From positions 1 to 20,046 of the forward strand of contig JAYMTA010001436.1 in the NCBI GenBank assembly GCA_036897625.1: a DNA stretch of 20,046 bases. Direction: 5' to 3'. The position numbers and the translations under genes are program-made. How positions within the stretch are numbered: position 1 is the stretch's first letter; the number at the start of each line of letters is the position of its first letter. This DNA is from Pelargonium cotyledonis (lineage: Eukaryota > Streptophyta > Magnoliopsida > Geraniales > Geraniaceae). This document shows, piece by piece, positions 12,330 to 20,046 of the stretch. Under the pieces are notes generated by a model that was not told the DNA's origin, ran no database searches, and saw only the letters and a program-made list of their open reading frames with translations.

Positions 12330-13040
12330 GAAAATAATTTATTGTTCTGTGATCAATAAACTATCTCAAGAATTTACTGAAATGCAGGTAATAAGTATGT
12401 TGTGCAAACTCTTCTCCTGTTAATTTTTTTAACTGGTTGTTTTTAGCTGACTATATATGATTGCTCTTTGTTCTTAGCTTTTTATTGATTTGTTACACTT
12501 AACTTCTTGTGCTCTGTGTTTTGGTGTCTTACATGTTTACCACACCTTGAATGGATCCGAATTAGCTTTACCTCTAATGAAAAGACTATTTACTTAGGCT
12601 GCACTAGAGAACTTTAATTTGATTTGGATTTGGATCTTCTATGACTTTCCTTCTTAATAAAGTGAAGAATTTATACTAATTGGACATTACTATATAAGCA
12701 AAATACTATTGACAGAAATTTTTGTCAATAGTTTAAAATCAAATGTTGTTATTAAAAAATAAACACGTACAAAAATTTGATTGGCTAAACTGAGAGGGTA
12801 GATGTAATATAAATGCAGAAGCAAAATCCAAAAATCCTGGCTTTGAGTTGGTCTACAACTTTATTGCATTAGTACGGCTCAAATGTACAATATGTGAATT
12901 ATTGCTCTCCTAATTAATGCTATCCAGCTACCATCTACATTCAGCTAAAATATTTATTACCTCTCACATCGTTAATTTATTCCATTAGCTTTCGCTAGAT
13001 TTATTATTTTAAATCTTGAATTAATTTGGTCTCAAGAAAA
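12330..13040. other. Intergenic, with a palindrome resembling CACTA subterminal repeats
   Basis: No gene is seen. A near-perfect 28-bp palindrome at 12705-12732 (ACTATTGACA ... TGTCAATAGT, one mismatched pair) resembles the ACTACCGACGG/CCGTCGGTAGT subterminal palindromes of plant CACTA elements after C-to-T decay. The stretch 12640-12690 resembles the RPL18a 3' flank at 8208-8260. Complete element ends were not found. Confidence 0.35.
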
Positions 13041-13126
13041 AATATATTTTCAAGTATTGTTTGAGTGAGGACTCTGGGGTTAATCATACTGGAAGACCTG
13101 AACTTTCCATCTTCAAGTGACCTTAT

Positions 13127-13242
13127 ATGGATTGAATTTCAAGACCAGAATTTCTCTTTTTTGTTTCTTGAGCAGATTTCATTAATGGATTGAATTTTAA
13201 GACCATAATTACTCCTTTTTTTTTCTTGAGCAGATTTCAAAC
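13127..13242. repeat. 58-bp tandem direct repeat, two copies
   Basis: Unit 1 is 13127-13184 and unit 2 is 13185-13242. Both begin ATGGATTGAATTT, continue AAGACCA, and end TTTCTTGAGCAGATTTCA. They differ by a few substitutions and the length of a T-run. Confidence 0.8.
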
Positions 13243-13478
13243 TATCAGAAAATATGATAGATCAGTGTTTATGAGAGATAAATAGAGAGTTCAATAGTGG
13301 ACATTCCTTATTAGTAGTGATTTACTTGTTTCATTATATGTAAGCTCTTTATCTCATATTTTACATATGTGGGACTTTAGTCACAACTTCAACACTCATT
13401 GGGCGTTCAATACATTCAAATTCTCAACTCACACACTTACTACTCTCAGCACATACACATTTTCGTATGACTACCTCC

Positions 13479-13820
13479 ACTCTGTACCCGAAGTGAGCAG
13501 CTCTTCACTTCCTCTCTGAAGTGATCTGCTCCTCCACTTCCTCACATCTCTCTGTGCTTGAAGTGAGCTGCACCTCACTTGCCTCTGCAAGACATTTGGC
13601 TCCTCCTTTTATAAAATAAATGAGTAAAAGACTCACGGCAGTATTCTACGATTGCAGCTCCAATTGAAAAACATTCTCCTCTTTTCCTCTTCTTTTTACC
13701 GAAACCATCTCTCTTTTTCAATTTTTCTTCTTCCTTTTTAAAGTGGTGGGCTCACTTCATTTTTTTCTTTGTGGTGGGGCCTACTTCATTTTTTTTTGTG
13801 ATGGGGCCCACTTCATTTCT
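13479..13820. repeat. Two short tandem repeat blocks in the inter-NLR spacer
   Basis: Block A (about 13479-13590) has three diverged units around GAAGTGAGCTGC...CTTCACTTCCTC, starting near 13490, 13518 and 13560. Block B (about 13743-13820) has three units of about 28 bp around GTGGTGGGGCCCACTTCATTT. Both are non-coding and probably lie within decayed transposon sequence. Confidence 0.55.
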
Positions 13821-14000
13821 AGCAGTGAAACCAGCATGGTCGTCTTCATTGAATGGCATTATTATTCCTTTTTTTTTATTGTAGGCAATGCAAGTAGCAC
13901 CTAAAGAAAGACTCAAATATAAAATATCGAGAGGACCAAACGCTTTAAACGGCTTGGCCCAATGATTGTCGGTAAAACTCACCAGTTACTTGTTAGTAAT

Positions 14001-14012
14001 GTTCTGATATCA
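14001..14012 (-). mobile_element. Primer-binding-site-like sequence of a decayed LTR retrotransposon
   Basis: Read on the minus strand this is TGATATCAGAAC. It differs at two positions, both G-to-A, from the initiator-Met tRNA binding site TGGTATCAGAGC used by many plant Ty1/copia elements. The adjacent plus-strand TATTACATGAACAAG would then be the decayed (TG to TA) inner end of the 5' LTR, lying to the right. No gag or pol coding sequence is visible, so only a fragment remains. Confidence 0.35.
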
Positions 14013-15074
14013 TATTACATGAACAAGAAAATTAAAAGCTCAATGCACTGTGCATATAATAATGACTTAGATTATTGACCAAAAGGACTCTAAAATCATA
14101 TATACTATGTGAGTCTTTCAGCATGGGTTCTTTCTGAATTTTGTCATGTACATCTCTTGTTTGACCTCTCTAGCTTAACTCTTTCTGGTAAGTGACAATT
14201 CTCTTCTATTCTCTGTAGTTTCATTTTTGACATTTTCTTACCAAATTCGTCTTCCAGATGTGAACCAGAACTTGAAAAGAGCTGATTTAGAGATCAAATT
14301 ATATAGATCTAGAGGCCAAAACCAGATGTTCTATTGAAAAAGCTTTGAACATGCTATTTTTCAAATATTCTGAGACAATCACTCCTATTTGAATTTTTGA
14401 TGAACTGTTGGGTGTTCACCATACATTGAGAGATCTGAACTTCCCATCCAACATGATTTTTCTTAATAATATGTTTTAGGATCTTAGATCTTGTATTTGC
14501 TGATTTGTCTTCTCAGTATTTTATTTTGGTTTGTTTCTTTAAAAAAACATACCACACATACATATATATATTTTGTCATTTTAAAGTCAAACTTGTGTAT
14601 ATTTACATTATCTGTCACAATAAATTTTGCTATAGCACACCTGATCTGTGATCTCACACATAACTGCCCAAGCTGCTAATATGTAAAATTTTCTGCTGTC
14701 TTCTTTGTATGATTTCATATTTATCTATTCATTTGGTGCCCCATGAACATACTCTTTATAAGCTTTAGCCCTATTTAGGATTTTTCATAGTTTTTGCCTC
14801 TAAACTGGTCAACATATATGCACAAACGCCACGAGTCAAGCATGAAAGTGGTTTGATTGAGAATTAACTAGCGGTTCTGAACCATTGGATCATCATCTGT
14901 ACACCTATTTGTGCATTTAGTTCGGATGTTTAGACTTTTTCTTTTTGTTTTTACCCTGAAACCTGCTATAACTATGTTTTTACCGAACTAATTACCTGCA
15001 TTTTGTATTGTACATGTACATAAATGACTCTCATGAAAGTCTTGTGCACTGGACATCGCTTTAGAGTAAAAGAC
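14013..15074. other. Upstream region of the intact NLR gene
   Basis: No coding region is supported. Sequence at about 14355-14450 resembles 13045-13115 (both contain CATAC...GA.CTGAACTT.CCATC), a dispersed direct repeat. Two W-box-type cores, the WRKY-binding element common at defence genes, occur: TTGACC at 14161-14166 and GGTCAA at 14807-14812. A TATAAG sequence lies near 14758. The promoter and transcription start cannot be fixed. Confidence 0.35.
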
Positions 15075-17762
15075 ATGGCCTCAGCTACCATAGACCTCCT
15101 TATCGGGCGGGCAGTTTCTCTTCTCGAGAACGAAGCCTACTTGCTTCTCGGAGTGAGCGACCAAATAAGAAAAATGAAGCAAGAACTCATCACAATTGGA
15201 TCATTTCTAAAGGATGCTGAGAAAACCAACAACTTGACAGAAGGTCAAAAGACTTGGGTGTCTCAAGTAAGGGACATTGCATATGATCTTGAAGACACCA
15301 TTGTTGAGTTCAGCTATCGCATGAACAGGCAGCGAGGCGTGGCTCAATTCACAAGATTCCTCAGAAGCATAATTTACTTCCCGAAGAACATCTGGATAAG
15401 GCATCAATTTGCGGCTAAGTTGCAGACCATCAATGAAGAGATCAGATCAATTCAAGAAAGGCGCAAAGAATACGGTGTAGAGGATATTGGTGGCTCTAAT
15501 GATCACAAGCACAATTGGGCGCAAAACTACGGGGAGTCATCGTATCTTTGTACTAAAGAAGATGTTACTGTGGGGGCTGAAGCTGAGAAACAAATGTTAA
15601 TGGAATGGCTGATGGATGGAGAGCCACAATTAACTGTTGTGTCAGTTGTTGGAATGGGGGGTTCGGGAAAGACCACCCTCGCTTCCAAAACGTGCAACGA
15701 CGAGACTGTGAAGCGACATTTCGAGTGCTACACGTGGGTTACAGTCTCGCAAACATACGTGAAAGAGGACTTGCTACAAAGATTGATCAAAGAGCTGTAC
15801 AGTGCAATCAAGAAAGATGTCCCAACTGACTTGAACATTATGGTCTACAAGGAGCTGATAGAGATGCTGGTGAGCCACTTAAGTCCCAAGAAGTACCTTA
15901 TTGTTCTTGATGACGTTTGGGATGTGAAGCTCTGGAAGGAAATAAAGGCCTCATTTCCTGATTCACAGCGCGGGAGCAGGATCATAGTCACTACGAGGAA
16001 AGATGATGTTGGTTCATCTGCTTTTGGAGGTCGGAGGTTCTCTGTTCGTGTTGAACCGCTCACTGATGACGAAGCTTGGTCTCTTTTTTGTATGAAAGCA
16101 TTCTCTTCAAGACATTGTCCATCAGACATTGAAGAATTGGCTCGGGAGCTCGTAGGGCGATGCAATGGCCTTCCTCTGGCGATTGTGTGCTTGGGAGGAC
16201 TTATGTTTTCCAAGAAGTCGATAACCGAGTGGCGCCAGGTTAAGGAAAGCTTGAATTGGCAACTGGATAACAATCCTACGCTAGAAGAAGTGAAGAGCAT
16301 TTTGCTGCTTAGTTTCAATGATTTGCCATATAGACTAAAGCATTGCTTCTTGTATTGTTGCTTGTTCCCCGAAGACTACTCTGTTCGACGAAAGAGGCTC
16401 ATTAGGCTATGGCTAGCTGAAGGATTTGTAGGGCAAGTTCATGGGCTCACACCAGAGGAGGTTGCAGACAACTACCTCATGGATCTTGTCTCTCGCAGCA
16501 TGCTTCAAGTTGTTTGCAGGAACGCCAATGGAAGGCCTAAAGCTTGCAAGATGCATGACCTTATGCGCGAGCTTGCTCTAACAACGTCAGAGAGGGAAAA
16601 TTTCGTTGCTGTCTACGATGGCAAACACGCCATTGAAGAATGCAAAGCACGCCGATTGGCTATTCAAACAACTGACGAGGAACTCAAATCTTGCGCGGGC
16701 ATGTCAAAGCTGCGGTCCCTTCTAGTTTTTGTCTACGACGAAGCATCTCTAGCCTTTTCGGATTCTCTGCCCTCTGGATTCAAAATGTTGAAGGTCTTGG
16801 ATGTGGAGGACATGCCTATCAACAAGCTACCAAGTGAAGTACCGTACTTGTTCAACTTAAGGTACTTGAACTTGAAGCGAACTCCAATCAAGGAGCTTCC
16901 GGCTTCCATAGAAAACCTCCACAACCTCGAGACATTGGACATAAGAGACACAAAGATCGAGAAGCTTCCTAAAGGTATAGCAAAGTTGAAGAAGCTGCGA
17001 CATTTAATCATGTATCGTTACACCCAAAGCTTCAAAGCCTTCAGATATGTTGATGGGACACAAGTGCCTTCCGATATTTGCCATCTCAAGAAGCTGCAAG
17101 TTATGGCTTGTGTTGAATCACAAGGCGACATTATAAAAAGAGTTGGCAACATGACTCAACTCAGGAGGATTGGGATCACCAATGTGAAGCATCAAGATGA
17201 GATCAACTTATGTTCTTCAATCAAGAAACTCAAGTTCTTGCACTACTTGTTCCTGATGGCGACGAACGAAGAAGAATCACTCAAAATGGACGCGCTCTCT
17301 TCGCCTCCTCCCCGGCTTCAAGTGCTCATTCTTGTTGGGAAGCTAGAGCGCGTGCCGGAGTGGTTCATGTCTCTTCAAACACTGACGTTTCTGTACTTGC
17401 ATTGGTCGAGATTAGGCGAAGATGTGCTTCCTTACATCGAAGAGCTACCGAATCTTGGAAGACTCACTCTCATCAATGCATGTGTTGGGGAAAGTTTGCG
17501 ATTTGGTAGGGGATTTGAGAAGCTTGATCAGTTGAGTTTGAGAAATTTTCCTGAAGTCAGTGAGATAGTTATTGAAAAAGGTGGGATGCCAAATCTGCGA
17601 GAGATGTATCTCGACAGTATCAAGAAGCTAAGAGCACTTCCTACTGGTATTCAATACCTTACCAAGCTTGAAGATTTGTATGTTTCGGAGACACTTGTTA
17701 AGAACGACATGGATCTTTCGATGGTGGAGCATGTCCCCAACATATATGTTTTGGCTGCTTGA
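15075..17762 (+). CDS. RPM1-like CC-NB-LRR disease resistance protein, intact
   Basis: A single exon of 895 aa with a TGA stop, a normal length for RPM1-type receptors. The start at 15075 (MASATIDLLIG) matches the family and the neighbouring pseudogene; the in-frame ATG at 15024 would add 17 unrelated residues. In order: Rx-type coiled coil (1 to about 150) with a divergent EDVID motif (LEDTIVEF, 72-79); P-loop GMGGSGKTT (193-201); RNBS-A with CYTWVTVSQTY (218-228); kinase-2 LIVLDDVWD (275-283); RNBS-B GSRIIVTTR (300-308); GLPLAI (365-370); RNBS-D CFLYCCLFPED (424-434); MHD (493-495). From about 520 to the end lie roughly a dozen LRRs of the LxxLxLxxTxIxxLP type. All nucleotide-binding motifs look functional. 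The product would be an intracellular immune receptor that binds ADP/ATP and triggers a hypersensitive response. The recognised effector or guarded partner cannot be read from the sequence. Confidence 0.95.
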   Translation: MASATIDLLIGRAVSLLENEAYLLLGVSDQIRKMKQELITIGSFLKDAEKTNNLTEGQKTWVSQVRDIAYDLEDTIVEFSYRMNRQRGVAQFTRFLRSIIYFPKNIWIRHQFAAKLQTINEEIRSIQERRKEYGVEDIGGSNDHKHNWAQNYGESSYLCTKEDVTVGAEAEKQMLMEWLMDGEPQLTVVSVVGMGGSGKTTLASKTCNDETVKRHFECYTWVTVSQTYVKEDLLQRLIKELYSAIKKDVPTDLNIMVYKELIEMLVSHLSPKKYLIVLDDVWDVKLWKEIKASFPDSQRGSRIIVTTRKDDVGSSAFGGRRFSVRVEPLTDDEAWSLFCMKAFSSRHCPSDIEELARELVGRCNGLPLAIVCLGGLMFSKKSITEWRQVKESLNWQLDNNPTLEEVKSILLLSFNDLPYRLKHCFLYCCLFPEDYSVRRKRLIRLWLAEGFVGQVHGLTPEEVADNYLMDLVSRSMLQVVCRNANGRPKACKMHDLMRELALTTSERENFVAVYDGKHAIEECKARRLAIQTTDEELKSCAGMSKLRSLLVFVYDEASLAFSDSLPSGFKMLKVLDVEDMPINKLPSEVPYLFNLRYLNLKRTPIKELPASIENLHNLETLDIRDTKIEKLPKGIAKLKKLRHLIMYRYTQSFKAFRYVDGTQVPSDICHLKKLQVMACVESQGDIIKRVGNMTQLRRIGITNVKHQDEINLCSSIKKLKFLHYLFLMATNEEESLKMDALSSPPPRLQVLILVGKLERVPEWFMSLQTLTFLYLHWSRLGEDVLPYIEELPNLGRLTLINACVGESLRFGRGFEKLDQLSLRNFPEVSEIVIEKGGMPNLREMYLDSIKKLRALPTGIQYLTKLEDLYVSETLVKNDMDLSMVEHVPNIYVLAA

Positions 17763-17793
17763 TGAATTTCAGAATTTCAACATGATCAATGTC

Positions 17794-17875
17794 GTAAGAA
17801 ATCCAGTTATTATCGTTCTCATTATTCTCGTATCGCATCCTACTTATGCATTTTCTTATGTAACATTCCTTGCAG
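17794..17875 (+). other. Probable 3'UTR intron of the intact NLR gene
   Basis: GTAAGAAATCCAG at 17794 and CATTCCTTGCAG ending at 17875 bound an 82-bp T-rich segment, beginning 31 bases after the stop. The next bases (AAGCTTGGAGATG) resemble those after the intron copies behind the broken NLR (GAAGTTGGAGAAATG). Use is inferred from splice-site quality and the paralogue comparison. Confidence 0.5.
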
Positions 17876-18656
17876 ACAAGCTTGGAGATGTTTATGATTG
17901 GATAGACAATAAGTGCTCAGTGATCCACTGATGCTGTGGGGGTTTTAGTTCTGTATGTTCATCTCTTTGTTTACAAGAACAGAAGTATGGTTCTGTTGTT
18001 GATGTTATTCATGTTTATTAATTGTTGATCATATTTTTGTAATTTTTAGAGTAATTGGTTTAAGATGTTTGCTTCTCTAGAGGTCTCAGGTTTGAGCCTC
18101 GACTCCCTTGTCTTTTTTAGGATAATCTTGCAGAAATATGACTTGGACTTTTAGAAAGATCCAATCCGCTAATTAGTAGTCTACAATTTGATTTCCTTAT
18201 CTAAAATAGTGTAGACAAGTAAATGAATGGAGGAGTAGTAACCTGAGAGTCTGTGAATCAGGTTCATACACATCAATGATGAAAAGAGCATGCTTAAAAA
18301 TTCAATAGGATACAACAACCAAAAAATAGCCCACTTGAAGCTCTCATCCCGATTGGTCCTACTAATTTGAAATTTGAGAATAGGTCGAGAGCATTGCAAC
18401 GCTGATGCCTTTCTTTGTCGACTTTATCTACAAAATTTGTTCACGGGCACTAAATATTCTAAGAGAAACCTCATAGACAAGATTACCTGTCAGACGGTTC
18501 GAATAGTCTTGTGCTTCAAAGTTCTCACCGACTCGGGCATAATTAACTATTTTTTGGGTCCTAACTAGAATGTTATCACTCGAACCCCAACCTTCTCAAA
18601 AGATCAAGATCGGTTGACAGTGCAACCTGCAAGGGGATCGGTTGAATAATCCATTA
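17876..18656. other. 3' flank of the intact NLR gene and intergenic region, with a possible SINE relic
   Basis: The region likely starts with the last 3'UTR exon. At about 18050-18105, TAATTGGTTTAAG and GAGGTCTCAGGTTTGAGCCT resemble the A and B boxes of a tRNA-derived SINE (one mismatch to the GGTTCGANTCC core). No coding region is recognised. Confidence 0.35.
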
Positions 18657-18862
18657 CTCCATCCGTCCCAAATTGAGTGTCTTATTTCCTTTTCTAGTAA
18701 GTTAGTTATGCATGAATTGTCAATAATATCCTTATAAAAAGTTAGTTTCGATCTCTCAACACATGATCACAGGAATACAATAGTAAACATACCACACAAA
18801 CTAACTTCTCCTTAATTTATTTCAAAATAGAAAGACGGACACTCATTTTGGGACGGAGAGAG
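18657..18862. mobile_element. Stowaway-like MITE (Tc1/mariner type)
   Basis: The ends CTCCATCCGTCCCAAATTGA and TCATTTTGGGACGGAGAGAG are near-complementary terminal inverted repeats of the classic Stowaway type. They continue inward as GTGTC/GACAC and are flanked by TA target duplications at 18655-18656 and 18863-18864. The element is 206 bp, AT-rich and non-coding. It lies about 140 bases before the CYP72A exon, so within its likely promoter region. Confidence 0.88.
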
Positions 18863-19002
18863 TAACTAAAATCCATCTTAGGGACTTGTTAGCCAATGAA
18901 AAAGCTGTATAAGAGCATGACCTTTAAGCTTGTGATTTTCAAGCTTGCCATTCATTGGTTCTCTCTCCCTCTCTCTCATAAACACACCAAGAAAGACAAG
19001 AA

Positions 19003-19265
19003 ATGGAGAGTTCATGAAGCTCAATTGTAGGAGCAATAGTTTTGGTTTCTTTGGTAACATGGACACTGAAAATGCTGAATTGGGTATGGTTTAGGCCAAA
19101 GAAGCTTGAGAGGTTCCTCAAGAAACAAGGCCTCAAAGCCAATCCTTATAGGTTTGAAAGAGAGCTCCAAGATGAGAAAAGAAGCCACTTCAAGACCCAT
19201 CAGCCTCTCTGATGATATTGTGCCTCGAATCGACCCATTCATTAGTCACAACATCGAAAAATACG
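19003..19265 (+). pseudogene. CYP72A cytochrome P450, first exon, broken
   Basis: The ATG at 19003 follows a CT-rich leader. The sequence then has a TGA at codon 5 (19015-19017), a hydrophobic membrane anchor (SSIVGAIVLVSLVTW), and the CYP72A hallmark LNWVWFRPKKLERFLKKQGL. After NPYRF a few codons corresponding to the family's 'LYGD' stretch are missing and the frame shifts. It continues as LKESSKMRKEATSRPISL and SDDIVPRIDPFISHNIEKYG, the normal end of CYP72A exon 1, with a GTATGTG donor at 19266. The nonsense codon and the frameshifting deletion make it a pseudogene. Intact members are ER-anchored monooxygenases often acting on triterpenoids or gibberellins. Later exons, including the heme-binding one, are not in the window. 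Confidence 0.85.
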
Positions 19266-19387
19266 GTATGTGAAAAAAATCATTAGCATCTTTATTCTCT
19301 TTCAAGTTTCTTGTTTATGTGTTTTTGGTTATTGAACTGTTGGTTATTCTATTTCTAATTAACATTGGAAATTTATTTGTTGAACAT

Positions 19388-20046
19388 GTGACACGTGCAC
19401 AATTTGATACATATTTATGTTGTTTTATTCCCACTTTTATCTTATATTTGTTTCGGTTTACCATGTTTGAGCGTATTTTATGGTGCTTTTAGTAGATTTG
19501 ATGTGTTTTGGAGTGGTTTAGTGTTTTGTAGGCCTTTTATATGTGTTTTCGGTCATTTGGAGTGATCGAATGGAGGAAAGGAAGACTCTAGAAAGTCGGG
19601 AGATGTCTCAAGCAGCAACACGGGCCGTGTCATGCCTAACACAGACCGTGTCAATCAGATGAAAGGAGAGAGCTCTTGCTGTCCATTAACACAGGGTGCA
19701 ACACGGGTCACACAGGCCGTGTTGCAACCTGTATCCATCTGCAGAACAGGACACACTCGCTGTTCACTGACACGGGGCGTGACACGGGTCATTCAGGCCG
19801 TGTCTCAACTCATGTTGCGCACGGATTTGATTTCCTATTTCGATGTTGCTTGATTTTTAGGGCTATAAAAGGCTAGTAAAAACACTAGTTTTGTATCATA
19901 TTCTATTCTAACTGATAGTTCTGGACCATTGGGAGATTGGAGAAGATTGTAATCAAGATCGATCGACATTTGTGTAACGTTTTCTCTACCTTATTGAATG
20001 CATTATTTGTTTTCAATCTTGTTTTGCTTTTGTTACATGAACATGA
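19388..20046 (+). mobile_element. Probable LTR of a Ty3/gypsy-type retrotransposon, running off the right edge
   Basis: The region after the broken P450 exon changes character. A cluster of CACGGGCCGTG-type motifs fills 19618-19804. A TATAAAA box follows at 19864-19870, then a U5-like T-rich stretch. This order (U3 with imperfect palindromic CACGG/CCGTG repeats, TATA, R/U5) is familiar from plant Ty3/gypsy LTRs. No protein domain, primer binding site or second LTR is in view, and the left boundary is a guess. It sits in what would be CYP72A intron 1. Confidence 0.5.
19618..19804. repeat. Cluster of CACGGGCCGTG-like motifs inside the putative LTR
   Basis: Imperfect copies include ACACGGGCCGTGT (19618-19630), ACACAGACCGTGT (about 19639-19651), AACACGGGTCACACAGGCCGTGT around 19700-19722 written in parts as AACACGGGTC and CAGGCCGTGT, and GACACGGGGCGTGACACGGG (19769-19788) followed by GGCCGTGTC. 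Each pairs CACGG with CCGTG at short spacing, so the cluster could form hairpins or bind a dimeric factor. Confidence 0.7.

Noticed and set aside
13479-13820. CRISPR-like regular repeats
   Set aside because: Units are diverged, adjoin without unique spacers, and the sequence is a plant nuclear genome.
15024-15074. Upstream ATG adding 17 residues to the intact NLR
   Set aside because: The added residues are unlike any NLR N-terminus, and both NLR copies begin MAS.. in the same place.
15845-16318. 157-codon minus-strand frame opposite the intact NLR
   Set aside because: Antisense shadow of the conserved NB-ARC coding sequence; no independent support.
17668-17931. 87-codon frame overlapping the end of the intact NLR, hydrophobic in the middle
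   Set aside because: Its hydrophobic part coincides with the T-rich probable 3'UTR intron 17794-17875, which explains the composition.
18050-18110. tRNA gene suggested by a B-box-like sequence
   Set aside because: No cloverleaf can be drawn around it: acceptor and anticodon stems are absent. At most it is a tRNA-derived SINE relic.
19632-19876. Two overlapping frames of 73 and 66 codons near the right edge
   Set aside because: They read through the repetitive CACGG/CCGTG cluster of the putative LTR; the repeated peptide pattern reflects the DNA repeat, not a protein.

Overview
This is a stretch of a eudicot nuclear genome. The evidence is GT-AG introns inside conserved plant genes, an AT-rich intergenic background, intronless RPM1-type NLR genes, Stowaway-type MITEs and an LTR retrotransposon end. 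The NLR and CYP72A flavour fits an asterid, perhaps Lamiales, but that is a guess from family resemblance.

Layout, left to right. 1-1464: AT-rich intergenic DNA with a short GC-rich left edge. 1465-5166 (+): a four-exon gene for the two-pass membrane protein usually named '60S ribosomal protein L18a-like'. Its long first intron carries a second, still open copy of exon 1 (2891-3161) with its own 5' leader and splice donor, plus degenerate copies of an intronic repeat. 6072-8067 (+): the genuine cytosolic ribosomal protein eL20 (RPL18a), four exons and 178 aa, with a telo-box promoter and a degenerate Stowaway-like MITE in intron 3. 8068-9376: no gene seen. 9377-11636 (+): an RPM1-like CC-NB-LRR pseudogene broken by a one-base change in an A-run and two deletions in the LRR region. 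11637-15074: intergenic DNA made of decayed repeats. 15075-17762 (+): an intact, intronless 895-aa RPM1-like CC-NB-LRR gene, the closest visible relative of the pseudogene. Both are followed by a probable small 3'UTR intron. 18657-18862: a well-preserved Stowaway-like MITE. 19003-19265 (+): a broken first exon of a CYP72A cytochrome P450. Its following intron runs into what looks like an LTR of a Ty3/gypsy-type element (about 19388 to the right edge) with a cluster of CACGGGCCGTG-type motifs and a TATA box.

The left part is conserved housekeeping sequence (the RPL18a-like/RPL18a pair). The right part is accessory: a small NLR cluster with one living and one dead member, a dead P450 exon, and transposon debris. 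No unknown biological system is evident. The best leads are the duplicated alternative first exon of the L18a-like gene and the NLR pair with conserved 3'UTR introns.
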